From positions 1-40,143 of the forward strand of contig JAFGHD010000090.1 in the NCBI GenBank assembly GCA_016939365.1: a DNA stretch of 40,143 nt, given 5' to 3'. Below the pieces are notes generated by a model. That model had not been told where the DNA came from, ran no database searches, and worked only from the letters and a program-made list of their open reading frames with translations. The position numbers and the translations under genes were made by a program. This document shows, piece after piece, positions 1-7,433 of the stretch. Source of the DNA: Bacteroidales bacterium. Lineage in GTDB: Bacteria; Bacteroidota; Bacteroidia; Bacteroidales; JAFGHD01. The first letter of the stretch is position 1; each line of letters begins with the position of its first letter.

Positions 1-35
1 AGGCGGGGCGGAGCTGAAGTAGGTCACTGACCTGC
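1..35. repeat. Direct repeat, copy 1 (left edge)
   Basis: This 35-base segment recurs at 155-189 with four mismatches, at an offset of 154 bases. It is GC-rich, and its middle holds a short palindrome (GGTCACTGACC). It lies at the window edge downstream of the LuxR-type gene, so a third copy could lie outside. It may be part of a dispersed intergenic repeat. No coding function is seen in 1-206. Confidence 0.6.
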
Positions 36-154
36 CCGCCGGCCTTTCGGCTTTAAGAACGGTATATTGAATCAGCAGGATGAAAGAGGCCGACGTCGAA
101 GTATCTTATTTCATGGCCTTCTGGCCGTCAGGCCGGAATCCAATCTCCGGATGA

Positions 155-189
155 AGGCGGGGCGGAGCCGAAGTTGTTCACTGAGCTGC
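155..189. repeat. Direct repeat, copy 2
   Basis: Second copy of the 35-base repeat at 1-35, with 31 of 35 positions identical. It ends 18 bases before the stop codon of the minus-strand regulator, so it lies in that gene's 3' flank. Function unknown. Confidence 0.6.
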
Positions 190-206
190 GTCGAAGTGAG
201 CGCTCC

Positions 207-884
207 TCATCCCAGCCCGCACTCCGCTGCCAGGCGGACCAGGCCGGCGACCTTACGGACCTTCAGCTTGTTCATGATGTTCTTGCGGTGGTTGTTCACC
301 GTGTGGACGCTGATGTTCAACGCTGCGGCGATCTCGCGGGCACTCATCCCGCGGGCGATCAGCCTCATCACCTCCCTTTCCCGGACCGTGAGACATGAAA
401 TGGCGATCATGTGCCTCAACCGCTGGTTCTCATGGAACAGGGCGGTGAACTGCTTCATGGTCCTGAAATTTTCAGTGAAATCGATGCAGATGCCGAGCAC
501 CTGATCCGGATGACCCTCTGCGTCGCGCCGGTACACCACCGCATTACTGTAAACCCACACCCAATGCCCCAGCTTGTGCCGGATACGGTAAATACCCGAA
601 TAGGAATCCCCCCTGCCCTGCCGGAAGTACTCGATGCGCTCCCGGATGATGTGTACATCGTCGGGATGATAGTTTTCACGCGCCCAATCGGGACCAAAAG
701 TCCTGACCTCACTGTCAGTGTATCCGATGATGCCCGGATAGTTGTTGTTCGTCCAGATATGCCGCAGTTGCTTCAAATCGTGAATGAAAATGGCAATGTT
801 GAGCCGGGAGACAATGTCCTTCAGGAAACGGAGCCGATCGATCAGCTCGGTGTGGTGCTTCACCGAGTTCCTGATCAGCCTCAT
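207..884 (-). CDS. PAS domain LuxR-type transcriptional regulator
   Basis: A 225-residue putative DNA-binding regulator. Residues about 28-140 form a PAS-like sensor fold, including the NYHPDD and GHWVWVYS segments typical of PAS/PAC domains. Residues about 163-220 form a LuxR/GerE helix-turn-helix, with LTVREREVMRLIARGMS followed by the recognition segment ISVHTVNNHRKNI. There is no receiver domain, so input is probably a ligand or redox signal read by the PAS domain. I chose the ATG at 884. A TTG at 923 would add 13 residues; an in-frame stop lies just beyond it. The gene is divergent from the NifX-like gene, which makes that gene a possible target. The family call is confident; signal and targets are unknown. 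Confidence 0.85.
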   Translation of the reverse strand: MRLIRNSVKHHTELIDRLRFLKDIVSRLNIAIFIHDLKQLRHIWTNNNYPGIIGYTDSEVRTFGPDWARENYHPDDVHIIRERIEYFRQGRGDSYSGIYRIRHKLGHWVWVYSNAVVYRRDAEGHPDQVLGICIDFTENFRTMKQFTALFHENQRLRHMIAISCLTVREREVMRLIARGMSAREIAAALNISVHTVNNHRKNIMNKLKVRKVAGLVRLAAECGLG

Positions 885-1117
885 GAAGCTGATGTCTTCG
901 TTTTGATTCAGGCTATTGATCAATACAAACCTTTTTGGTTAGGCGCTTAAAAGATATAAAATATATTTGAATTCATCATTTTAATATGAATATTTTTATC
1001 TGTTTGCTGACCTGGTCGTGATCCGGATCGGAGGTCGCAGGGATTTTTCAGGCTTTCACTGGCCCATGATTCAACACGGATTTTTAACAGTCTCTCAGAA
1101 ATAACAGATTTGCCTGA

Positions 1118-1144
1118 TTGTAAAATTATTTTCCCTTATTTTTG
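1118..1144 (+). promoter_or_regulatory. Bacteroidota-type promoter of the NifX-like gene
   Basis: TTG at 1118-1120, a 16-base spacer, then TATTTTTG at 1137-1144, which fits TAnnTTTG. Transcription would begin near 1150. This supports the ATG at 1167 and argues against starts further upstream. Confidence 0.5.
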
Positions 1145-1166
1145 GCCTCCTGAGAAAACAGTTGAA

Positions 1167-1505
1167 ATGAAAAAACGTATTGCCATTCCCCTGGAGCAGG
1201 GCCGGTTGTGCATGCATTTCGGCCATTGTGAAGAGTTTGCCATCTATGAGGCTGAAGAAGATACTATTACAGGTGAAATCCGGGTCACACCACCCATGCA
1301 CCAGCCGGGGGTGCTGCCCGGATGGATCGCTGAGCAGGGGGTGACCGATGTGATCGCCGGGGGTATGGGCCAGCGGGCCATCCAGCTGTTCAACCAGCAC
1401 CGCGTCAATGTTTTTGTGGGAGCCGGGATGAAGGATCCGAAAGAGCTTGCGGAAGACCTGCTGAATGACAGGCTGGAGGCCGGAGCCAACTACTGCGACC
1501 ACTGA
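1167..1505 (+). CDS. NifB/NifX/NafY-like (dinitrogenase Fe-Mo cofactor family) protein
   Basis: A 112-residue single-domain protein of the NifX/NafY/MTH1175 type. It starts with the strand KKRIAIPLEQG, has the conserved MHFGHCEEFAIYE segment (His17, His20, Cys21), and a later Gly-rich stretch (GVTDVIAGGMGQRA) before the NVFVGAG strand. Relatives with nif genes bind iron-molybdenum cofactor or its precursors. Stand-alone copies are common in anaerobes and their role is poorly defined. No nif gene lies in the window, so nitrogen fixation is not implied. The ATG at 1167 matches the family N-terminus and sits just after a promoter-like box. It converges with rmuC, with 7 bases between the stops. 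Confidence 0.85.
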   Translation: MKKRIAIPLEQGRLCMHFGHCEEFAIYEAEEDTITGEIRVTPPMHQPGVLPGWIAEQGVTDVIAGGMGQRAIQLFNQHRVNVFVGAGMKDPKELAEDLLNDRLEAGANYCDH

Positions 1506-1512
1506 ACAGCTT

Positions 1513-3000
1513 TTACTCCTGATCAGGCTCCGCAGTCGTTTCGATATCAAAATTGCTTTCCAGCAGCGCCCGGGCTTCGGCAGCCGGTAACTCCTCAAAC
1601 TTCCTGAGCCTGGATTTGATCATCCGGGTCCGGGTTCCCACCAGTTTGTCAATCTCACCGCTGGCTCCCTGGATCTTTGACTGGGCACTCTGCAGGACTT
1701 TCTCGAAGGTGGCGAACTCCGTCTTCACTGCCTGCAGCGTCTTTCTGATCTCGCTCGATTGCTTTTCTATCGCAAGGGTATTGAACCCCAGCCGCAAGCT
1801 GCTCAGCAAGGCAGCAAGGGTGGAAGGACCGGTAACAATGATCCTGATATCCCGCTGCAGGGATTCGATCAGAGCTGTGTTACGCACCACCTCGGCATAC
1901 AATCCCTCAAAAGGCAGGAACATGATCCCGAAATCGGTCGTCCCGGGGGGATCAAGATATTTGTCGCGGATATCCCTGGCACACTTCTTAATGACCGATT
2001 CAACACCTTTCCGTGCCGTTTCAACGGCGGCCATATCCCCGTTATCATAGGCTGTTAACAGAGTATAATAATCCTCAACCGGGAATTTGGAATCGATAGG
2101 CAGATAACAAGGCTTGCCGTCATCATCCCTGCCCGGGAGGCAAACGGCATACTCCACGGTCTCCCTGGAGCCCTTTTTCGTTTGCACATTGGTCTGATAT
2201 TGTCCGGGTGCCAGGATCTGCTCCAGAATGGCTCCCAGCTGTATCTCGCCGAGTATACCCCTTGATTTCACGTTGCTCAGTACTTTTTTCAGATCGCCCA
2301 CACCCGTTGCCAGCTGCTGCATTTCACCCAATCCCTTTTGCACGGACTCCAGATTACGGCTCACCAGCTCAAAAGACTGTGTCAGACGTACCTCCAGGGT
2401 TTTCTGCAGCTTCTCATCCACCGTGGCACGCATCTCCTCCAGTTTCTTTTCGTTGCCCTCCTGCAGGTTCCTGATGGATGTCTCGAGCGTTTTCTTCAGG
2501 TCGGCCAGCTTTTCGGTCTGGGCAACATTCTGTATTCTTTGCTGTTCATTGAAATCCGAAAAATTACTCCGGATATGCTCCTTGAAGTCCTTCAGCGCAT
2601 CATTCAGGCTTGTCTTGAATGTATCGAGGCTCTCTTTCAGTTCCTTTCTGCTCTCCCTGTTGTTGGTATCCATGGCGGACTGAAAAGTGCCCAGCTTCTC
2701 CTCCACCGACTTCGTCAGGGCGGAGAGCTGACCGGAAAATGTTTTCGTGAATGTATCGAGCCGGTGCCCCACCTCTTCCCTGAGCTCCTTCGATCCTTGC
2801 CCGGACTCACGCCGGTTGGTCGAGAACTCCTCTTTTATGCTCCTCTCGAAATCCTTCAGGTCATGCAACAGGGTGGCAAGAGTATTTCTGATTTCTGCAA
2901 TCTCCGGGGATTTTTCTTTCCGGACCGCTTGGATGGTTAACAAGAAATTGGCGATCAGAAGTAATAACAGAACGATGAATATAATATACAGGTAAGTCAT
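1513..3000 (-). CDS. rmuC: DNA recombination protein RmuC
   Basis: A 495-residue protein of the RmuC family, which is linked genetically to limiting inversions and rearrangements at short repeats. An N-terminal membrane segment (about residues 4-24) is followed by a long charged coiled-coil (about 30-235). The globular nuclease-like domain then carries SRGILGEIQLGAILE, VEYAV (282-286) and IDSKFP (302-307), the expected place for the catalytic core of this restriction-endonuclease-like fold. Length and domain order are normal. The ATG at 3000 begins directly with the membrane segment. It stands alone on the minus strand between two plus-strand genes. Confidence 0.93.
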   Translation of the reverse strand: MTYLYIIFIVLLLLLIANFLLTIQAVRKEKSPEIAEIRNTLATLLHDLKDFERSIKEEFSTNRRESGQGSKELREEVGHRLDTFTKTFSGQLSALTKSVEEKLGTFQSAMDTNNRESRKELKESLDTFKTSLNDALKDFKEHIRSNFSDFNEQQRIQNVAQTEKLADLKKTLETSIRNLQEGNEKKLEEMRATVDEKLQKTLEVRLTQSFELVSRNLESVQKGLGEMQQLATGVGDLKKVLSNVKSRGILGEIQLGAILEQILAPGQYQTNVQTKKGSRETVEYAVCLPGRDDDGKPCYLPIDSKFPVEDYYTLLTAYDNGDMAAVETARKGVESVIKKCARDIRDKYLDPPGTTDFGIMFLPFEGLYAEVVRNTALIESLQRDIRIIVTGPSTLAALLSSLRLGFNTLAIEKQSSEIRKTLQAVKTEFATFEKVLQSAQSKIQGASGEIDKLVGTRTRMIKSRLRKFEELPAAEARALLESNFDIETTAEPDQE

Positions 3001-3228
3001 AATTGGGATGTTCTGGATTTATCTTTTCTGTGTCATTAATAATGAAACCCAGGTTTTTCCGGACTCTTAAGATCTTGTCTTACGGCAAACCTCCAAATAC
3101 TAGAAGACAGGAATGTTTTATCCATCATTTTCACCCGGGAAGGACATAAGACAAAGGTACCACATATTCCCCAACAGCCTGGATTGTGACATAGCTGACA
3201 GTGAAATCCGTATCATTGGTTTTTATCC

Positions 3229-3236
3229 TAAATTTG
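3229..3236 (+). promoter_or_regulatory. Promoter -7 element of the S41 protease gene
   Basis: TAAATTTG matches TAnnTTTG. No convincing -33 element is seen at the usual distance. It lies 17 bases before the ATG at 3254, giving a short leader, and argues against the in-frame ATG at 3113. Confidence 0.4.
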
Positions 3237-3253
3237 CCATAACAGTCAACCCG

Positions 3254-4870
3254 ATGGAATCCGAGCCGAAAAAGAGGTGGGTCACTTATCTGCCGATCGT
3301 TTTCTCGCTGGTTTTGGTAGCGGGCATCCTGCTGGGTTATGAACTCACCAGGGTAGGGAACGGCGGATGGTATTCCGGAGGCAGGTACGACAAGCTGACG
3401 GATCTGATCAGCTATATCACCAGTGAATACGTCGACCGGATCGACCGGGACGCACTCACGGAAGGGGGCATTTACGGTATCCTCAGCGGACTGGATCCAC
3501 ACTCCCAGTATATCACGGCTGAGGAGTTCGATGAAGTGAACGCGCCCCTGACAGGCAGATTCGAAGGGATCGGGATCGAATTCCGGATGGTGAATGACAG
3601 CATCACCGTCATGCATACCATTCCCGGCGGGCCGTCGGAGAAGGCCGGCATCATGGCAGGGGATCGTATCCTCACGGTGAATGATACCATACTGACCGGG
3701 CCCGGTATCACTACCCAGGATGTGATGAAAAAGCTGAAAGGGCCCAGGGGCACCCCCGTAAAGGTGGAGGTGTTCAGAAAAGGATTGACGCAGTTGCTTG
3801 CCTTCAGCCTGGTCAGGGATGTGATCCCGACCTATAGTCTCGATGTTGCGTATATGCCTGAACCGTCAACGGGTTATATCCGGCTGGGCAGGTTCTCCTC
3901 CACCACCCACGAAGAACTCAGGGATGCCGCACAAAAACTGCTGGATCAGGGCATGAAGCGGCTGATCCTCGACCTCAGGGGCAACTCCGGAGGCTATCTG
4001 CAGGCAGCCATCGAGCTGGCCGATGAATTCCTGGCGGATGAGAATCTGATCGTTTATACCGAAGGATTCAACAGACCGAGGAAATACTACCATGCCACAA
4101 CAGAAGGTCTGCTGGAGCAAATACCCCTCGTTGTGCTGATCGACGAGGGCTCTGCCTCATCCAGCGAAATCCTGGCTGGTGCCATCCAGGACAATGACCG
4201 GGGGGTCACCATCGGCCGGAGATCCTACGGAAAGGGTCTGGTACAGGAACAACTCGACCTGCCCGACGGATCGGCCATCAGGCTTACCGTAGCAAGGTAT
4301 TACACTCCCACCGGCCGCTGTATCCAGAAACCCTATGACAGAAATGAGGGTTTTGAGGATTATTATGCCGAACCCTACCAGCGTTACCAAAACGGCGAAA
4401 TGGAATATCCCGATTCCATCCCGATGAACGACTCCCTCAGATATACCACACCCGGCGGCAAGGTGGTCTTCGGCGGAGGAGGTATCGTGCCAGACATCTT
4501 CGTCCCCATGGAACAGGGTGAAGGAATGGATTATTACTATGCCCTGACACGAAAGGGACTCATCTTCCGGTTCGCATTCGATTATACAGACAGCCACAGG
4601 CAGGAGCTTTCCCGGTTCGTATCCTTCGAGTCCTTCGACAGGGATTTCGAAGTGGATGATGACCTCCTGGCAAAGCTGGATTCATTTGCCCTCAGGAACG
4701 GCATCACCCGGCAAGGGACAGCAAGCGGAACCGGTGACGAAAGGATCAGGAACCTTCTGAAAGCCTATATTGCCAGAGACCTGTTCAATGATGCCGGATT
4801 TTACCCCATTTATAACCGCACAGACAACGGATTCCTTAGTGCTTTGGAATCTCTGGGAAATCCAGATTAA
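3254..4870 (+). CDS. S41 family C-terminal processing peptidase
   Basis: A 538-residue membrane-anchored protease of the CtpA/Tsp type that trims or degrades periplasmic proteins. A membrane segment (about 11-30) is followed by the N-terminal helical region, a PDZ domain (about 100-185; note GGPSEKAGIMAGDRIL) and the S41 core. The catalytic set is visible: Ser302 in GSASSSEI, Lys327 in YGKGLVQ and Gln331. The Ser-Lys spacing of 25 and Lys-Gln spacing of 4 match characterised Ctp enzymes. A C-terminal extension of about 150 residues follows, as is usual in Bacteroidota. An upstream ATG at 3113 would add 47 residues before the membrane segment; it is rejected because a promoter-like box lies inside that extension. 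sodB follows after 20 bases, probably in the same unit. Confidence 0.93.
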   Translation: MESEPKKRWVTYLPIVFSLVLVAGILLGYELTRVGNGGWYSGGRYDKLTDLISYITSEYVDRIDRDALTEGGIYGILSGLDPHSQYITAEEFDEVNAPLTGRFEGIGIEFRMVNDSITVMHTIPGGPSEKAGIMAGDRILTVNDTILTGPGITTQDVMKKLKGPRGTPVKVEVFRKGLTQLLAFSLVRDVIPTYSLDVAYMPEPSTGYIRLGRFSSTTHEELRDAAQKLLDQGMKRLILDLRGNSGGYLQAAIELADEFLADENLIVYTEGFNRPRKYYHATTEGLLEQIPLVVLIDEGSASSSEILAGAIQDNDRGVTIGRRSYGKGLVQEQLDLPDGSAIRLTVARYYTPTGRCIQKPYDRNEGFEDYYAEPYQRYQNGEMEYPDSIPMNDSLRYTTPGGKVVFGGGGIVPDIFVPMEQGEGMDYYYALTRKGLIFRFAFDYTDSHRQELSRFVSFESFDRDFEVDDDLLAKLDSFALRNGITRQGTASGTGDERIRNLLKAYIARDLFNDAGFYPIYNRTDNGFLSALESLGNPD

Positions 4871-4890
4871 CCCCATCAATCACCATTGAT

Positions 4891-5466
4891 ATGAATCATA
4901 ACCTTCCACCGCTCCCCTACAGCCCGGATGCACTCGGACCTTACATCTCGGCGGAAACCATCAGTTACCATTACGGGAAGCATCATCAGACCTATGTGAA
5001 CAACCTCAACAAGCTCTTACCCGGTTCACCCTTCGAAAATGCAACCCTCGAGCAGATCATCTGCGAGGCCTCCGGGGGCATCTTCAACAACGGTGCGCAG
5101 GTGTGGAATCACACTTTCTACTGGAACTGCCTCTCCCCGCAGGGAGGAGGTACGCCGGAAGGGGAGCTGCTTCAGGCCCTCACCGGGTCTTTCGGTTCCT
5201 TCGAACAGTTCCGGGAAAGGTTCACCCAGGCAGCTGCCACCCTCTTCGGGTCGGGATGGGCCTGGCTGGTCAGGAAGAATGACGGCACACTCGATATCCT
5301 CCAGACCGGCAATGCCGGCAATCCCCTCAGGGACGGGCATATACCCCTCATGACCTGCGATGTCTGGGAACACGCCTACTACCTCGACAAGCAGAACCGG
5401 CGCCCGGATTATATCGCCGATTTCTGGAAAATCGTCAACTGGCAGTTCGTCGCTGAACTTCTCTGA
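4891..5466 (+). CDS. sodB: Superoxide dismutase, Fe-type
   Basis: A 191-residue enzyme that converts superoxide to hydrogen peroxide and oxygen, with no signal peptide, so cytoplasmic. All four metal ligands are present: His27, His74, Asp157 (in the DVWEH block) and His161. Gln70, in the NNGAQVWNHTFYWN block, sits where FeSODs place the glutamine that tunes the metal, which favours iron or cambialistic use over strict manganese. Length is normal. It starts at the ATG 20 bases after the S41 protease gene. Its presence implies at least occasional oxygen exposure. Confidence 0.96.
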   Translation: MNHNLPPLPYSPDALGPYISAETISYHYGKHHQTYVNNLNKLLPGSPFENATLEQIICEASGGIFNNGAQVWNHTFYWNCLSPQGGGTPEGELLQALTGSFGSFEQFRERFTQAAATLFGSGWAWLVRKNDGTLDILQTGNAGNPLRDGHIPLMTCDVWEHAYYLDKQNRRPDYIADFWKIVNWQFVAELL

Positions 5467-5475
5467 TAATTATAA

Positions 5476-5519
5476 TGACGGAAATCAGGTTTGCAAATTT
5501 ATACTGTCTGATTTCGTCA
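5476..5519. other. Inverted repeat just downstream of sodB
   Basis: The arms 5476-5488 and 5508-5519 pair over 12 bases with one bulged G, around a 19-base loop. It begins 10 bases after the sodB stop. There is no clear T-run, so it is more likely an RNA-stabilising or attenuating hairpin than a classic terminator. Confidence 0.5.
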
Positions 5520-5552
5520 GTATATCTCATAAGGTATCCCGGCATGCATTTT

Positions 5553-5592
5553 TGATTAAAAATACGTCAAATAAATGACGTGTTTTTAATCA
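5553..5592. terminator. Long A/T-flanked hairpin, probable terminator of S41-sodB
   Basis: A 17-base stem (arms 5553-5569 and 5576-5592, one T-G wobble) closes on a 6-base loop AATAAA. The outer stem is A-rich on the left and T-rich on the right, so it could end transcription on either strand. It is the strongest structure between sodB and the fibre-like gene. Confidence 0.6.
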
Positions 5593-5594
5593 AT

Positions 5595-5628
5595 CAGGCC
5601 GGTGGTATATCCTTTCCAGACCGGCCTG
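5595..5628. other. GC-rich inverted repeat
   Basis: CAGGCCGGT (5595-5603) and ACCGGCCTG (5620-5628) are perfect 9-base complements around a 16-base spacer. It follows the preceding hairpin after two bases. A smaller hairpin (ATTTCC-GAG-GGAAAT) lies at 5642-5656. Role unknown: a folded leader or a protein-binding palindrome are both possible. Confidence 0.5.
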
Positions 5629-5765
5629 TGGCTCCGTGCGAATTTCCGAGGGAAATCCTGCGATCAGCAGTATAATGCCGACACCTCTCAATAAATTACT
5701 TATAATTATTTGACTTTCAGCCGGATATTTTGTACATTCGGAGCTTGTATCAACTGTTTTCTGCC

Positions 5766-7403
5766 ATGAAAAAGATATTTGCCCTCCTGCTCATGAGTGC
5801 GGCCGTGCCTGCGTTCTGCCAGAACGTCACCATCACGGATGACAGCACCCATACGGCGGATCCATCAGCCGTGCTGGATGTCCATTCTGCGACGAAGGGA
5901 TTTCTCATCCCACGGCTCAGCTCGGCCGGAATACAAGGCATCAGTCAGCCGGCCACCGGCCTGCTGATCTACCAGACGGACGGGACGGAAGGATTTTATT
6001 ACAATAAGGGAACCCCCGCATCACCCTCATGGGAGATGCTGTCGGGTTCTTCTTCGTCCCTTTGGATCAAAGGCCCCCTGGGTTCAACCACCCTGCTGGG
6101 CAGCCAGGCCGACAGTGTCGGTATCGGCACTCCATGGCCCGAAGAAAAGCTGGATGTGACCGGTAATTTAGTACTTGACAACTTCATGCCGATGATCCTC
6201 TTCAAGGAAGACAGCATGCAGGCTGCCCGGATCATGCATTTCGGCCCGCCCAATAACGGCTATCTTCATCTCCAGGCATGGGACGGCAACAATTTCGAGA
6301 ATACCGGACTGGTGGTGAAATCGCCTGGGCAGGAGGTGGGTGTGGGAACCACCGCACCCGTATACCGCCTCGATGTGGCAGGCACCGCACGGATGAACGG
6401 ATTCATCCTTTCTTCACCGACAGACAGCGGCTATGTGCTGACTTCGGATGAAAACGGCCTGGGAACCTGGAAACACATGCCACAACACGTGTCAGGAACC
6501 GGTACTCCGGATTATATCCCAAAGTTCTCTTCAGCTGACACCCTTGCCAACTCAACGCTTTACCAGGACAGCCAGGGCAGGATCGGTATCGGGATGAACC
6601 TCCCCGCGGAAAGACTCCAGGTGAACGGCAACGTCAAGGCCACCCAGTTCATCGGCAATGGGTCCCAACTCACCGGAATCCCCGGTGACAACCTGGGCAA
6701 CCACACAGCCACCTCCAACATCCGGTCAAACGGTCACTGGCTCAGCAGCGACGGAGGCAATGAGGGCATTTTCATTAACAACGACGGCAAGGTGGGTGCC
6801 GGGATCAACAGCGTGCTAAACTCACTCTTCACCTCCAACGGTATGATCGAATCACGTTCCGAAGGATACCGCTTCCCGGACGGTACGGTACAGATGTCCG
6901 CCGCCGCATCCTCCATGCCGGATGTGGGAACCCCCAGGCTGGAAATAGGACTGGAATGCAGCAATTTCCCGGGCAGCTGGGGAGTTCAGTATTGCCCTTA
7001 CTGCAGCGCTGTTTTCGATGTCAAGTGGTACTCCAGCCGGCCTTGGAATGAAAATAGCGGTCTGCCATCAGGCGACAGGAGATACAAGGCCCTGACGGTC
7101 ATCAAGGATGTGGATCTGGCAACTGTTAAATACATCGAGTATTTCAATCTCAATCAACAAATGAATGAACTGATCCTTCATTATTACTGGATTGAGCCGC
7201 CACAGGGTCAGATCGTTGAATATTACCGCATTCGCCTGCAGGACGTCTGGATCGTCGCCTTCAACACCCGGGTGATGGAGGTGGACGGGGGGTATGCCCA
7301 TCTGGATGAGATATCCATTATTGCAGAGGATATCAGGTGGGAATACCTACCTGCCGGTTTGGAGTTTAATATACAGTGGATTTTCCCTCACCTGGATAAC
7401 TGA
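5766..7403 (+). CDS. Exported fibre-like protein with Hcp-like C-terminal domain
   Basis: A 545-residue secreted protein. Residues 1-19 form a signal peptide ending in AFCQ. Residues about 20-95 are the module found at the start of many exported Bacteroidota proteins (ADPSAVLDVHSATKGFLIPRL, TGLLIYQTDGTEGFYY). The middle carries fibre-type repeats near 118-135, 191-208 and 272-300, of the form (V/I)GIGT..P...LDV.G, the last ending in ATQFIGNGSQLTGIPG as in phage tail-fibre-like proteins. Residues about 405-540 resemble the Hcp tube-protein fold: KALTVIKDVD, then EYYRIRLQDVWIVAFN, then HLDEISIIAEDIRWEY. A CPYC motif (410-413) opens this region. No other type VI genes are nearby, so a surface fibre or adhesin is likelier than a secretion tube. 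The ATG at 5766 begins the signal peptide; the in-frame start at 5730 is less likely. Confidence 0.75.
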   Translation: MKKIFALLLMSAAVPAFCQNVTITDDSTHTADPSAVLDVHSATKGFLIPRLSSAGIQGISQPATGLLIYQTDGTEGFYYNKGTPASPSWEMLSGSSSSLWIKGPLGSTTLLGSQADSVGIGTPWPEEKLDVTGNLVLDNFMPMILFKEDSMQAARIMHFGPPNNGYLHLQAWDGNNFENTGLVVKSPGQEVGVGTTAPVYRLDVAGTARMNGFILSSPTDSGYVLTSDENGLGTWKHMPQHVSGTGTPDYIPKFSSADTLANSTLYQDSQGRIGIGMNLPAERLQVNGNVKATQFIGNGSQLTGIPGDNLGNHTATSNIRSNGHWLSSDGGNEGIFINNDGKVGAGINSVLNSLFTSNGMIESRSEGYRFPDGTVQMSAAASSMPDVGTPRLEIGLECSNFPGSWGVQYCPYCSAVFDVKWYSSRPWNENSGLPSGDRRYKALTVIKDVDLATVKYIEYFNLNQQMNELILHYYWIEPPQGQIVEYYRIRLQDVWIVAFNTRVMEVDGGYAHLDEISIIAEDIRWEYLPAGLEFNIQWIFPHLDN

Positions 7404-7433
7404 CAGGGAGGGGTCAGTCCAATACGAAACCAA

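Noticed and set aside
1167-1505. Evidence for nitrogen fixation
   Set aside because: The NifX-like family has many stand-alone members, and no nif structural or assembly gene is present.
3113-3253. N-terminal extension of the S41 protease from ATG 3113
   Set aside because: It puts 47 polar residues before the membrane anchor, unlike relatives, and a promoter -7 box lies within it.
5766-7403. A type VI secretion system locus
   Set aside because: Only one Hcp-like domain is seen and it is on a signal-peptide protein; no sheath, baseplate, VgrG or ClpV gene is present in the window.
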